52,238 nucleotides of DNA from Acidobacteriota bacterium (GTDB taxonomy: Bacteria > Acidobacteriota > Vicinamibacteria > Vicinamibacterales > UBA2999). Every line of letters begins with the position of its first letter. The first letter of the stretch is position 1. Under the pieces are notes generated by a model. That model ran no database searches and was not told the DNA's origin. It was given only the letters and a program-made list of their open reading frames with translations. The DNA lies in contig JADZCN010000095.1 in the NCBI GenBank assembly GCA_020851565.1, forward strand, positions 1 through 52,238. Direction: 5' to 3'. A program made the translations under genes and the position numbers. Below are positions 12,739 through 21,909 of this stretch, in pieces.

Positions 12739-13446
12739 CTATGAGCGGGTGCCGGAGGCCACCGCGCGCACGGTCACCGCCGGCGCGGCCAGCCACGCGG
12801 CCCGGAACGCCGCGTCGGACTCGAACGATGCATCGGGCAGCTCGCGTGCGTGCACGGCGATGGGGAGGTCGCGGCCATCGAAGGGGTCGGGCGCGATGAC
12901 CAGTCGATCTCCCTCGAGACGAAACGACCACTCGTCAAATGTGAGCGTGTCGGCCGTGCGGGTGCAGAACGCGAGCGACGCGAGGTCGCCGAGCCGCAGG
13001 AAGCGGTAGTCGTGGCGGAGCTCGTCCGGCGAATGCCCGCTTGCCTCCACCAGCCGGTCGCGCGCGGCCTCCATCTCGGGGAAGAAGCTCGCCCACGCCG
13101 CATCGCCGCGGTACCGGTCGTACACGGTGGCGGCATGATGCGCGACGAGCGCCGCCGCCCAGGTGTCGGACTGCGCCAGCCGCGTGATGGCGCGCGGCCA
13201 GACCGCCTGCCGCAGCGGGACCGGGATGGTGATGAAGTCGAAGGTGCGGCCCGTGTCGGGGTTCCGCACGGGCTCGGCATCGGGCTCGCGCCAGCCGTTG
13301 TCGTGCTGCTCGACGGCGTGGAGGATGGAGGCACGGCGCCCGGCGCCGTGCAGCGGCACCCATCGCTCCATGACGTGCCGCGCGAGGGCCGCGTGATCTG
13401 GCTGGGTGATCAGGTGGAGGGCGCCATCGGCGGGGCGGACGATCAT
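12739..13446 (-). CDS. DUF3891 family protein
   Basis: 235 residues, predicted soluble. The opening (MIVRPADGALHLITQPDHAA) and conserved His/Asp/Glu residues (HDNGWREPD, HHAATVYDRY) match DUF3891, whose biochemical function is not known. The clustered His and Asp residues hint at metal binding or a hydrolase-like site, which is inference. ATG 13446 is chosen because homology begins there; an in-frame extension to 13482 would overlap the divergent regulator gene. First gene of the DUF3891-ClC-antiporter minus-strand set. Confidence 0.8.
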   Translation of the reverse strand: MIVRPADGALHLITQPDHAALARHVMERWVPLHGAGRRASILHAVEQHDNGWREPDAEPVRNPDTGRTFDFITIPVPLRQAVWPRAITRLAQSDTWAAALVAHHAATVYDRYRGDAAWASFFPEMEAARDRLVEASGHSPDELRHDYRFLRLGDLASLAFCTRTADTLTFDEWSFRLEGDRLVIAPDPFDGRDLPIAVHARELPDASFESDAAFRAAWLAAPAVTVRAVASGTRS

Positions 13447-13504
13447 GCTGATACTCTGACGCCTCGGCGGCCGCGTGTCCACCTTGACCCGGGCCGCGCC
13501 CCGG

Positions 13505-14194
13505 ATGGACGATGCAGTGGTGAAGGTGCTCGTCGTCGAGGACGATCACAGCATCGCGGAATTCGTGGCCGGCGGGCTCCGGCAGGAAGGCTATGCCGTG
13601 GATGTGGCCGGCGACGGCGTCCAGGGGCTCGAGCTCGCCCGGGCGCGGCCCTACGACGCCGCGATTGTGGACGTGATGCTGCCCAGACTGGACGGGCTCA
13701 GCCTGGTGGCGGCCCTCCGGCGCGCGGGCGTGCAGACACCGGTCCTGTTCCTGAGCGCGCGACACACGGTGGACGACCGGGTGCAGGGCCTGCAGACGGG
13801 TGGCGACGACTACCTGACCAAGCCCTTCGCGTTTCCCGAGCTGCTGGCGCGCGTGCAGGCGCTCGCGCGGCGCGGCCAGCTGTCGCCCGAGCCCACCGAG
13901 CTGGCTGTCGCCGACCTGCGACTCGACCGCCTCTCCCGCCGCGTGGCGCGCGCAGGGGTGCCCATCGAGTTGCGGCCACGAGAGTTCACGCTGCTCGAGT
14001 ACCTCATGCGCCATCCCGGCAAGGTGCTGTCGAAGACCATGATCATCTCGCACGTGTGGAACTACGGGTTCGACACCGGCACCAACGCGGTGGACGTCCT
14101 GGTTCACCGGCTTCGCGAGAAAATCGACAAGGGCTTCGAGCCCAGGCTCCTGCACACGGTGCGCGGCGTCGGCTATGTCCTCAAGGTGGAGTGA
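13505..14194 (+). CDS. OmpR/PhoB-family response regulator
   Basis: 229 residues. The receiver domain (1-115) has acidic residues Glu12-Asp13-Asp14, phospho-acceptor Asp56 in AAIVDVMLP and Lys106 in YLTKPFAF. The C-terminal winged helix (about 130-227) ends with the typical LLHTVRGVGYVL. It binds DNA when phosphorylated by the sensor kinase encoded next. ATG 13505 is used; GTG 13475 upstream would overlap the divergent DUF3891 gene and GTG 13520 is possible. Its last 20 bases overlap the kinase start. Targets are unknown, but the following degP-like and mprF genes suggest envelope stress. Confidence 0.93.
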   Translation: MDDAVVKVLVVEDDHSIAEFVAGGLRQEGYAVDVAGDGVQGLELARARPYDAAIVDVMLPRLDGLSLVAALRRAGVQTPVLFLSARHTVDDRVQGLQTGGDDYLTKPFAFPELLARVQALARRGQLSPEPTELAVADLRLDRLSRRVARAGVPIELRPREFTLLEYLMRHPGKVLSKTMIISHVWNYGFDTGTNAVDVLVHRLREKIDKGFEPRLLHTVRGVGYVLKVE

Positions 14195-15581
14195 CCGGGT
14201 CCGCCACGCGATGGGGTGGCGGCTCGGACTCTGGTACGCAGGCCTGTTCGTCGCGAGCGCCGTGGCGCTGTCGGCGGCCACGTACCTCCTCCTGGCCCGG
14301 GCGCTGGCGGCCCAGGATCACGACGTGCTCCAGTCCATGCTCTCCCGCTATGCGGCGGTGTACGAGCAGTCGGGCCTCGCCGGCCTCCGGCAGCTCATCG
14401 AGACCGACGCCAGGGAGGGGCGGCACGAGCGGCTGCTCGTCAGGGTCATGAACGATCGCGCCGAGGTGGTGTACTTCACGACCCCGCCCGGGTGGAGCGC
14501 CTTCGACCTGTCCAGCATCGACCAGGGAGGCGCTGGACGCGAGGGCTGGGCGACGATTGACTACCCGGCCGACCACGCGGTCCTCGAGATCGGGACGGCA
14601 CACCTGAAGGACGGGGTCGCCGTGCAGGTGGGCCGCACCTCGCACGTGCGCGACGCGCTGCTGCGAAACTACCGCGCGCGCTCCCTGGAGGTGGGGGCGC
14701 TCATCGTGCTCATCGCGGTTGCGGGCGGGATGCTGCTCACCGCCGCCGGGCTGGCACCGCTCCGGGCCCTGGACGCCACGCTGCGCGGCATCCTCCGGAC
14801 CGGCCGGCTCGATGCCCGGGTCGAGACCCGGGGCACGCGCGATCCGCTCGACGAGCTGGGCGCCCTGGTGAACGAGATGCTGGCGCGGATCGAAGCGCTG
14901 GTCGCAGGCATGAAGGGCGCGCTCGACAACGTGGCCCACGACCTGCGGACGCCGCTGACGCGCCTGCGCAACGTGGCCGAATCCGCGGTGGTCGCCGGCG
15001 ATCCCGCGGCCATGCGCGAAGGCCTTGCGCGCGCGCTGGAAGAAGCCGATCGCGTCAACGCGACGCTCACCGCCCTCATGGACATCTCGGAAGCCGAGAC
15101 GGGGACGATGAAGCTGGCCCGCGAGCGCGTCCGGCTGGCCGACGTCGTCGGCGAGGCCGTGGCGCTGTTCGCCGATGAAGCGGAAGACAAGGGCGTCGCG
15201 CTCGAGGCGGACGTGCCGGCGTCCATCGAGTTGTGGGCCGACCGGACGCGCCTCCGGCAGGTGCTGGCGAACCTGATCGAGAACGGCGTGAAGTACACGG
15301 ACCCGGGCGGACGCGTGGAGCTCGACGCGCAGGTCGACGGGGACCAGGTGACGATTGCGGTGCAGGACTCGGGGATTGGCATCGAGCCCGCGCACCTGCC
15401 ATTCGTCTGGGATCGCCTGTATCGAGCCGACACGAGCCGTTCCGCCCGGGGCCTCGGCCTCGGCCTCTCCCTTGTCAAGGCCATCGTGGAGGCGCACGGC
15501 GGGCGGGTGAGGGTGCAGTCGGCGCGGGGAGCCGGCAGCACGTTTTCCGTCGTGTTGCCCCTCGGCCACCCGCCGGCGTGA
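14175..15581 (+). CDS. Membrane sensor histidine kinase
   Basis: 468 residues. A first transmembrane segment near residue 15-40, a periplasmic sensor of about 120 residues, a second segment around 175-195 and a HAMP linker lead to the catalytic part. The phospho-accepting His255 lies in NVAHDLRTPLTRLR, followed by the N box (LANLIENGVKY), G1 (DSGIGIE) and G2 (GLGLGLSLVKAI). All ATP-binding motifs are intact. Start ATG 14175 overlaps the regulator gene by 20 bp; ATG 14211 is an alternative that barely shortens the N-terminus. It resembles CpxA/QseC-type kinases in layout; the signal cannot be read from sequence. Confidence 0.93.
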   Translation: MSSRWSDRVRHAMGWRLGLWYAGLFVASAVALSAATYLLLARALAAQDHDVLQSMLSRYAAVYEQSGLAGLRQLIETDAREGRHERLLVRVMNDRAEVVYFTTPPGWSAFDLSSIDQGGAGREGWATIDYPADHAVLEIGTAHLKDGVAVQVGRTSHVRDALLRNYRARSLEVGALIVLIAVAGGMLLTAAGLAPLRALDATLRGILRTGRLDARVETRGTRDPLDELGALVNEMLARIEALVAGMKGALDNVAHDLRTPLTRLRNVAESAVVAGDPAAMREGLARALEEADRVNATLTALMDISEAETGTMKLARERVRLADVVGEAVALFADEAEDKGVALEADVPASIELWADRTRLRQVLANLIENGVKYTDPGGRVELDAQVDGDQVTIAVQDSGIGIEPAHLPFVWDRLYRADTSRSARGLGLGLSLVKAIVEAHGGRVRVQSARGAGSTFSVVLPLGHPPA

Positions 15582-15585
15582 CCGC

Positions 15586-15642
15586 CTTACAGAGGTGTCA
15601 TCCTCCGGACAGGTTCCGGCAAACCGCCCGTGCGTCTTACAG
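15586..15642 (+). promoter_or_regulatory. Paired CTTACAG motifs before the htrA gene
   Basis: CTTACAG occurs at 15586-15592 and 15636-15642 between the kinase stop and the protease start, 50 bp apart. OmpR-type regulators often bind direct repeats, so these may be sites for the adjacent regulator. The 50-bp spacing is larger than the usual ~11 bp, so this is weak. Confidence 0.25.
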
Positions 15643-15684
15643 GGTGAGCGCAATCCTCACGATCGCGCGACAGGCGAGGAACCC

Positions 15685-17184
15685 ATGACTGAGATACCCG
15701 TTTCGCACCTGCGTTACAACCGGCGCATGGCCCGGCTCGCGGTGCTGGGCCTGACCGTGCTCGCCCTGGCGGCCGGATTCGCCGGCGGCCGGGCCACGCT
15801 GGCCGCGCCGGCCGACGCCACGGCGCCGGCCGCCCGCACCGCGTCCGCCATGGCACGGCTGCCGGACTCCACGGACTCGTATAGCTCTGTCGTGGAGAAG
15901 GTTGCTCCCGCCGTCGTCACCGTGCGTGTCGAGGCACACGCCGATGCCACGCCGGCCGCCGTGCCGGAGCCCTTCCGCGACTTCTTCGGGCCCGGGTTCC
16001 GAGTCGAGCCCCGGGGCGGGCTCGAGCGTGGCCTGGGCTCCGGTGTCATCATCCGTGCGGAGGGTGACATCCTCACCAACCATCACGTGATCGCCAATGC
16101 CGAGCGGATCCACGTGGACCTGCCGGATGGCCGATCGTTTCCGGCGAAGGTCGTCGGCAGCGATCCGGCGAGCGACCTGGCCGTGATTCGGGTGCAGGGT
16201 CACAACCTGCCGACCGTGGCGTTCGGCGACTCTGACAGCGTCAAGGTGGGCGACGTCGTCCTGGCGTTCGGTAATCCCCTCGGCGTCGGACAGACCGTGA
16301 CGATGGGCATTGTCAGCGCCAAGGGACGCGCCACCGGCGTCGGTGACGGCAACTACGAGGACTTCCTCCAGACCGATGCACCGATCAACCGCGGCAACTC
16401 GGGCGGCGCCCTGGTGAACACGCAGGGTGCGCTGGTGGGCATCAACACGCAGATCGTCTCGCCCTCGGGCGGCAACATCGGCCTGGGATTTGCCATCCCG
16501 TCGGCCATGGCGCAAGCCGTGGCCGATCAACTGCTGCGCGACGGCGTCGTGCACCGCTCCATGCTCGGGGTCACGGTGCAGTCGCTCACGTCGGACCTGG
16601 CCGAGAGCCTCGGGGCGGGGCAGGCGCGTGGGGCGCTGGTGAGCGCCGTCGAGCCCGGCAGCCCAGGTGACCAGGCCGGCCTGAAGCAGGGCGACGTGAT
16701 CACCGCGATCGACGGCCGGCAGGTCAGCGACGCCAACGTGCTGCGTAACCAGGTGGCGAGCGCGCGGCCCGGCACCTCCGTGACGCTGAGCGTGCTGCGC
16801 GACGGGCGTACCGAGTCGCTCGAGGCGCGCCTGGTCGAGCGTGAGCACGCGAAGAACGGCCTGAGCGAGCCGGCGGGCGCGGATGCGCAGGACGACCTGC
16901 GGCTCGGCCTCGCCGTGACGCCCGTGACACCGCGCGTCGCCGAAGAGATGGATCTGCCGGCCAGGACCTCCGGGCTGCTCGTGACCGACGTGGATCCGGA
17001 CGGGACGGCCGCATCGGTGGGCATCCAGTCCGGCGATCTCATCAAGAGTGTCAACGGCCGGCCGGTGCAGACCGTGGCAGCGCTGCGGACCGCGCTGGCC
17101 GCGCACACCGGCAAGCCGGCACTCGTGCTGGTCGAGCGACAGGGCGAGCCCGTGTTCGTCGCCCTGCCCCACGAGCGGTCGTAG
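15685..17184 (+). CDS. DegP/HtrA-type periplasmic serine protease
   Basis: 499 residues. A hydrophobic N-terminal segment (MARLAVLGLTVLALAAGFAG) directs it across the inner membrane or anchors it there. The trypsin-like domain has the full triad: His134 (TNHHVI), Asp164 (ASDLAVIRV) and Ser239 (GNSGGAL). Two PDZ domains follow at about 300-390 and 410-495, as in Do-type proteases. These enzymes degrade or refold damaged envelope proteins. ATG 15685 has GAGGA four bases upstream; longer in-frame starts lack one. It lies 103 bp after the kinase gene and co-directional with it, as in CpxR/CpxA-controlled systems. Confidence 0.94.
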   Translation: MTEIPVSHLRYNRRMARLAVLGLTVLALAAGFAGGRATLAAPADATAPAARTASAMARLPDSTDSYSSVVEKVAPAVVTVRVEAHADATPAAVPEPFRDFFGPGFRVEPRGGLERGLGSGVIIRAEGDILTNHHVIANAERIHVDLPDGRSFPAKVVGSDPASDLAVIRVQGHNLPTVAFGDSDSVKVGDVVLAFGNPLGVGQTVTMGIVSAKGRATGVGDGNYEDFLQTDAPINRGNSGGALVNTQGALVGINTQIVSPSGGNIGLGFAIPSAMAQAVADQLLRDGVVHRSMLGVTVQSLTSDLAESLGAGQARGALVSAVEPGSPGDQAGLKQGDVITAIDGRQVSDANVLRNQVASARPGTSVTLSVLRDGRTESLEARLVEREHAKNGLSEPAGADAQDDLRLGLAVTPVTPRVAEEMDLPARTSGLLVTDVDPDGTAASVGIQSGDLIKSVNGRPVQTVAALRTALAAHTGKPALVLVERQGEPVFVALPHERS

Positions 17185-17252
17185 CCCACCCATCGTCGGG
17201 CGTGCCGCGGGTGCGCCCGACCCCCCACTCCTCCAGCAACGGTAAGCGGACG

Positions 17253-19874
17253 ATGTCGTGCCACGGCCTGCTGCCCACCGTCCCCGCCTTGCGCAGCCGC
17301 GGCCCGAGCCCAGTGCAAGAGGCCACGCGCCGGCGCCTGGTGCGAGGCCTGACGGCGCTCGCGGGCCTGGCGATGTTCGTGGCGGCCCTGCACACCTTGC
17401 GCATCGAGCTGCGGGCCGCGAGCTGGCAGGGCCTGGCTGCGGGCATCGCCGCGACCGCGCCGGAGCGCCTCGTTCTGGCGCTCGCCCTGACCGTGCTCAG
17501 TTACGCCGTGCTCACCTGCTCCGACGGACTCGCGCTCGGCACCGTCGGCCGGCGGCTCGCGTGGCGACACGTCGCTGGGGTGTCCTTCCTGGCGTACGCC
17601 ATCTCGCACACCGTCGGCCTGTCGGTGCTGTCGAGTGCCTCGGTGCGATACCGGTTCTACTCCCGCTGGGGTGTCACCCGGGCTGAGTTCCCTCGGATCG
17701 TGTTCCTCTGCTCCAGCACGCCGTGGCTGGGGTGGGGCGTGCTCACCGGCCTCAGCCTGTTGACCAACCCGACGCCGGCCGCATCCGGCTCCGCCGGGCC
17801 GCGGACCGCGATGGTGATTGGAGGGGCTCTGGTCTCGAGCATCGCGGCGTACCTGGTGGCGACGGCGGTGCGCCGCCGCCCGCTGCGCGTGGGCCGTGTC
17901 GCGCTCGCCCTGCCGGGGCCGGCGGTCGTGACGCGCCAGCTGATGCTGTCGATGGCGGACTGGACGCTGGCTGGTGGCGTGCTGTACGTCCTGCTGCCTG
18001 CCGGTGTGCCGGACCTCCTGACGTTCCTGGGCGCCTTCCTGCTCGCGGCCTTCTTCGGCATGGTCAGCCACGTGCCGGGAGGACTGGGCGTGTTCGACGG
18101 GGCGCTGGTCGCGCTGCTCGCGCCGTTGCTGCCGCCGGGCGACATCGTGCCCGCGCTCGTGATGTATCGGGTCGTCTATTACCTGCTGCCGTTCGCCGTG
18201 GCGATGGCAGGGCTCGCGGTGGACGAAGCGCGCCAGCGGCGCGCCCAGCTGGTGCGGGCCGGCGCGGTGATCGACACGATGGTCGGATCGTTCACCCCGC
18301 AGTTGCTGGCCACCCTCGCGTTCGTCTCCGGCGCCGTGCTGCTGTTCTCGGGCGCGACCCCCGCGTCGCCGGGCCGGCTCGACCTCATCGCGCGCATTCT
18401 CCCGGTTGGCGTGGTCGAAGCGTCCCACTTCGCGGCCAGCCTCACAGGCGTGGGCCTGTTGATCCTGTCGCACGGGCTGGCGCGCAGGCTGGATGCCGCC
18501 TACTACGTCGCGTTCGGCCTCGTCCTGGTCGGCATCGTCGCTTCTCTGTTCAAGGGGCTCGATTACGAGGAGGCACTGCTGCTGGCCTTCGTGTTCGTGG
18601 CGCTGTACCGCGCCCGGGCCCTGTTCGATCGCCGGGCCGCGTTCTTCGAGACCCGGTTCTCGCCCGCGTGGACGGCCACCCTGGGCGGGACCGTGGCCGC
18701 CTCGGTGTGGCTGGGGCTCTTCGCGTTTGCCCACGTGGAGTACGCGAACCAGCTGTGGTGGCAGTTCGAACTGCACGGCGAGGCCTCCCGGTTCCTTCGC
18801 GCATCGGTGGGGGCCGCGGTCGCGGTCGCGGCCCTCGGCGTGTCCCGCCTCATCGGCCACGCACCTTACGAGGCGGCGGCGCCCACGGACCGGGATCTGG
18901 CCGACGCCGCCCGCGTAATCGCCTCGCAGTCGGCGACGATGCCGAACCTCGCGCACCTGCGGGACAAGGCGCTTTTCTTCAACGGCGCGCGCACGGCCTT
19001 CCTGATGTACGCGGTCCAGGGACGCTCGTGGGTCGTGCTGGGCGATCCGGTCGGCCCCACGGGCGAGGTGCCCGAACTGCTCCGGCGCTTCCTCGAGCGT
19101 TGCGACGACTTCGGCGGCGTCCCGGTCTTCTACGAGGTCGGCCCGCAGCACCTGCATCGCTACGCCGACTACGGGCTGGCGTTCATCAAGGTGGGCGAAG
19201 AGGCGCGGGTGGACCTCCGGTCCTTTTTGCTCGCCGGACCGCACGCGGCCCGCCATCGCCAGGCGCTGCGCCGGCTCGACATGGACGGCGCGACGTTCCG
19301 TGTCGTGCCCGCGAGCGACGTTCCGGGGATCATGGCGCGGCTTCGCGTCGTGTCCGAGGCCTGGCTGCGGCGAAAAGCCGGCGCGGAGAAGAGGTTCTCG
19401 CTCGGCTTCTTCGACGAGGCGTACCTCACGCGATTCCCGGTGGCGGTCATCGAGCGCGACGGTCGAGTCCTGGCTTTCAGCAACCTCTGGCTCGGGGCCG
19501 ACCGCGTCGAGTGCTCGGCAGACCTGATGCGGTACGCGCCGGAGGCACCCAGGAGCATGATGGAGGCGCTGCTGCTGCACGTGATGCTCTGGGGCCAGCA
19601 GCACGGCTACCAGCGCTTCGTGCTGGGCATGGCGCCCTTGTCAGGATTCGAGCAGTCGACCGTGGCTCCTCTGTGGCACCGCCTCGGGGCGTTCCTCTAC
19701 CAGCACGGCGAGGCCGTCTACGGCTTCAAGGGCCTGCGCGCCTACAAGGAGAAGTTCGACCCTGCCTGGGAGCCGCGCTACCTCGCGTACCGGGGTGGCT
19801 TGCGCCTCCCGCGTATCCTGGCCGACCTCGCCGCGCTCATCGCGGGCGGATACGCCCGCATCCTCGTGAAGTGA
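17253..19874 (+). CDS. mprF: MprF-type aminoacyl-phosphatidylglycerol synthase/flippase
   Basis: About 873 residues. The N-terminal two thirds is polytopic (some 14 hydrophobic segments, including FFGMVSHVPGGLGVFDGALV typical of the flippase domain). The C-terminal ~320 residues form the DUF2156/GNAT-like synthase domain (FFNGARTAFLMYAVQGRSWV, GDPVGP, GFKGLRAYKEKFDP). MprF proteins transfer lysine or alanine from aminoacyl-tRNA to phosphatidylglycerol and flip the product outward, lowering the negative surface charge and giving resistance to cationic peptides and acid. Which amino acid is used cannot be told. ATG 17253 is the start used; GTG/ATG choices upstream to 17202 are possible. It follows the protease gene by 68 bp. 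Confidence 0.9.
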   Translation: MSCHGLLPTVPALRSRGPSPVQEATRRRLVRGLTALAGLAMFVAALHTLRIELRAASWQGLAAGIAATAPERLVLALALTVLSYAVLTCSDGLALGTVGRRLAWRHVAGVSFLAYAISHTVGLSVLSSASVRYRFYSRWGVTRAEFPRIVFLCSSTPWLGWGVLTGLSLLTNPTPAASGSAGPRTAMVIGGALVSSIAAYLVATAVRRRPLRVGRVALALPGPAVVTRQLMLSMADWTLAGGVLYVLLPAGVPDLLTFLGAFLLAAFFGMVSHVPGGLGVFDGALVALLAPLLPPGDIVPALVMYRVVYYLLPFAVAMAGLAVDEARQRRAQLVRAGAVIDTMVGSFTPQLLATLAFVSGAVLLFSGATPASPGRLDLIARILPVGVVEASHFAASLTGVGLLILSHGLARRLDAAYYVAFGLVLVGIVASLFKGLDYEEALLLAFVFVALYRARALFDRRAAFFETRFSPAWTATLGGTVAASVWLGLFAFAHVEYANQLWWQFELHGEASRFLRASVGAAVAVAALGVSRLIGHAPYEAAAPTDRDLADAARVIASQSATMPNLAHLRDKALFFNGARTAFLMYAVQGRSWVVLGDPVGPTGEVPELLRRFLERCDDFGGVPVFYEVGPQHLHRYADYGLAFIKVGEEARVDLRSFLLAGPHAARHRQALRRLDMDGATFRVVPASDVPGIMARLRVVSEAWLRRKAGAEKRFSLGFFDEAYLTRFPVAVIERDGRVLAFSNLWLGADRVECSADLMRYAPEAPRSMMEALLLHVMLWGQQHGYQRFVLGMAPLSGFEQSTVAPLWHRLGAFLYQHGEAVYGFKGLRAYKEKFDPAWEPRYLAYRGGLRLPRILADLAALIAGGYARILVK

Positions 19875-19877
19875 CGG

Positions 19878-20730
19878 GTGCAGCACGTGGTCAATCGCGC
19901 CAGCATCACAGGCCGGGGGCGGCAGTGGATCATTGCGCTCCAGAGCATCGGGGCGGCAGTGGTCGCCTACGTGGCGGCCGGCACATCGGAACTGGGCTTC
20001 ATCCGGACCTTCCAGCCGAGCGAGGTCGGGCAAGGGCATTCCCGCCGCGATGGCGCTCTCGACCGTGCGCGCGGGATTCCGGGCGTTCGCCCGCGACCCG
20101 AATGGCCCGGCGCAGGTCCTGAGTCGCGTGTCCTCGATGCTGCACGACCAGTGGGGCGGCGCCCCCTACATGACCGCTATCGTCGCTCGCCTGGACCGCG
20201 ATGCCGGCAGGCTGACCTACAGCAACGCGGGACACCCGGCGGGTATCGTGACGGGGCCCGGTGGCACTCGCATGCTCGGCGCGATGGGGCCTCCAGCCGC
20301 GCTGCTGGCCGGGGTCGCCTACGAGGAGCGGACGGTCGTCATCCGGCCCGGGGATGTCTGCCTGCTGGTGAGCGATGGCGTCACGGAGGCGATCGGCGAT
20401 CCGGCGCCCGAGGCGATCGCTCGACTGGCCCAGCGTGCCCTTGCGCAGGATCGGTCGGCGGACGCCGTGTGCGACGCGGTCATGGCCGAGGCCCTCGGAG
20501 GCCCCGGTCCGGACGGCGTGGCCGACTGGGAGGACGATCGCACCGTGCTCCTCCTCAGCATGGACGACGATCAGTCGAGGTCCGTCGCCACCATTCCGGC
20601 GCGGACGGCGGAGCGAAAGGGGCAGGCGGCAGGCCAGGCTGGTGTCAGGCCTCCACGGCGGCGCTGCCCGAACGAAAGCGGAGGAGCGGCACGACGGGCG
20701 CCAGCGAGAGCACGGCGCCCACGACGCTGA
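19878..20730 (+). pseudogene. Broken SpoIIE/RsbU-type PP2C phosphatase
   Basis: From about 20028 in one frame the sequence encodes the C-terminal half of a SpoIIE-type phosphatase: GKGIPAAMALSTVRAGF, a Thr-Ala-Ile metal-strand region, LTYSNAGHPAGIV, and LLVSDGVTEA. The N-terminal half of that domain, with its first metal Asp residues, is missing. Upstream, in a different frame from GTG 19878, a short piece reads as a single transmembrane segment (WIIALQSIGAAVVAYVAAG) and ends at the junction. The two parts look like the ends of one membrane-bound phosphatase with an internal deletion plus frameshift at about 20020-20030. The reading frame then runs into the end of the convergent MFS gene. Loss of metal ligands means it should be inactive. 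Confidence 0.6.
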
Positions 20731-21877
20731 GTGCCGCGAAGCCCGCGTGCTCCAGCATCCATCCCGACCCGATGCTCGCCAACGCGCCTCCGCCCCAGAT
20801 GAGCGCGTCGCCCAGTCCCTGCACGCGCACGCGATCGGCCGGCGCGACGCTGTCGGTGAGCAGTGCGCTGCCTCCGACGAAGCCCAGGTTCCAGCCCACG
20901 CCAAGCAGGAACAGGGCGATGAGCGTCAGGGGATAGGAGCCGGCCGCGGCGGTCACGCCGAGCAGGCACGACACGAACAGCACCGCGACGCCGCTCACCA
21001 GCAGCGGCACGCGCCCATAGCGATCGCCGAGGCGCCCGGTGATGGGCGACAGCGCGAACATCCCGAGCGTGTGCGCCGAGATGACCAGGCCGATGGCGCC
21101 GAGGTCGTGCCCTTCGTGCCGGATGTGCAGCGGCGTCATCGTCATCAGCAGCACCATGACGAACTGTCCGGAGACCATGGTGATGAGAGCGAGCGCCACG
21201 CCCGCGTCGCCGAGCAGGTGCCGGAGAGACGGCTGGCCGGCAGCGCCCGCGAGCGAGGCCTTCGCCAGGCGCGCGTCCATCCGCCGCGGCGCGGAGAGCA
21301 TCGCGGCCGCTGACAGCGCGCAGGCCAGGGCGCAGACCAGGTACGGCCCGATGAGGCCGTTGATGGAGACGCCCTCGGCGAGAGCCCTGGACGGCGCGAG
21401 CAGCGCCGGCCCGGCCACTGCGCCAATGGTGGAGGCCCAGACGATCCACCCGATCATCGTGGCGCGCTGGCCAGCGGGGTAGAGATCCGCGGCCACGTAT
21501 CGCGCGAGCCGGTTGGCGCCATAGCCCCCGCCAAAGAGGAACATCGTCGCGACGAAGAGCGCGAACTGTCGCGCGAAGATGGCCCACACGGCGAGGGCCG
21601 TGGCGGCGACGGCGATGGCGTAGCCGAGCGTGAGGCCCGCGCGGGGGCCCGTGCGCCGAACGATTGAGGCAAGCGCCGTGGCGCCCGCGGCCGTGCCGAG
21701 CACGCTCGCCGCGGCGGGCAGCCCGCTCCACGTGGTGCTGCCGGTAAGGTCCTCGGCGATGAGGCCGTTGACGGTGTTCGAAGCGAGGAACCCGGTGGTC
21801 GAGACGGCGACGCCGGTGAAGATCGCCGAGAACGCACGGCGGCGCTCGGCGAGCGAGAGGGGATGCGCGTCACTCAC
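20645..21877 (-). CDS. Major facilitator superfamily transporter
   Basis: 410 residues with 12 predicted transmembrane helices and the loop 8-9 motif GRLGDRYGRVPLL. The GTG start at 21877 is the only sensible one before the family homology (LAERRRAFSAIFTG). The subfamily resembles small-molecule exporters of the DHA1 type, but the substrate cannot be told. Its 3' end overlaps the tail of the broken phosphatase frame by 86 bp, which supports the view that the phosphatase C-terminus is read-through. The 5' side is separated from the sigma factor gene by a 26-bp repeat-derived spacer. Confidence 0.85.
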   Translation of the reverse strand: MSDAHPLSLAERRRAFSAIFTGVAVSTTGFLASNTVNGLIAEDLTGSTTWSGLPAAASVLGTAAGATALASIVRRTGPRAGLTLGYAIAVAATALAVWAIFARQFALFVATMFLFGGGYGANRLARYVAADLYPAGQRATMIGWIVWASTIGAVAGPALLAPSRALAEGVSINGLIGPYLVCALACALSAAAMLSAPRRMDARLAKASLAGAAGQPSLRHLLGDAGVALALITMVSGQFVMVLLMTMTPLHIRHEGHDLGAIGLVISAHTLGMFALSPITGRLGDRYGRVPLLVSGVAVLFVSCLLGVTAAAGSYPLTLIALFLLGVGWNLGFVGGSALLTDSVAPADRVRVQGLGDALIWGGGALASIGSGWMLEHAGFAALSVVGAVLSLAPVVPLLRFRSGSAAVEA

Positions 21878-21885
21878 GTCTGAAG

Positions 21886-21909
21886 CTTCTCACTTCTCGC
21901 CTCTCACTT
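21886..21909. repeat. Short GAGAAGTGAG-type repeat
   Basis: The spacer between the sigma factor stop and the MFS start reads, on the minus strand, as repeats of GTGAGAAG/GCGAGAAG. The same repeat family fills the spacer at 49508-49612. It slightly overlaps the sigma factor stop. Confidence 0.5.
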
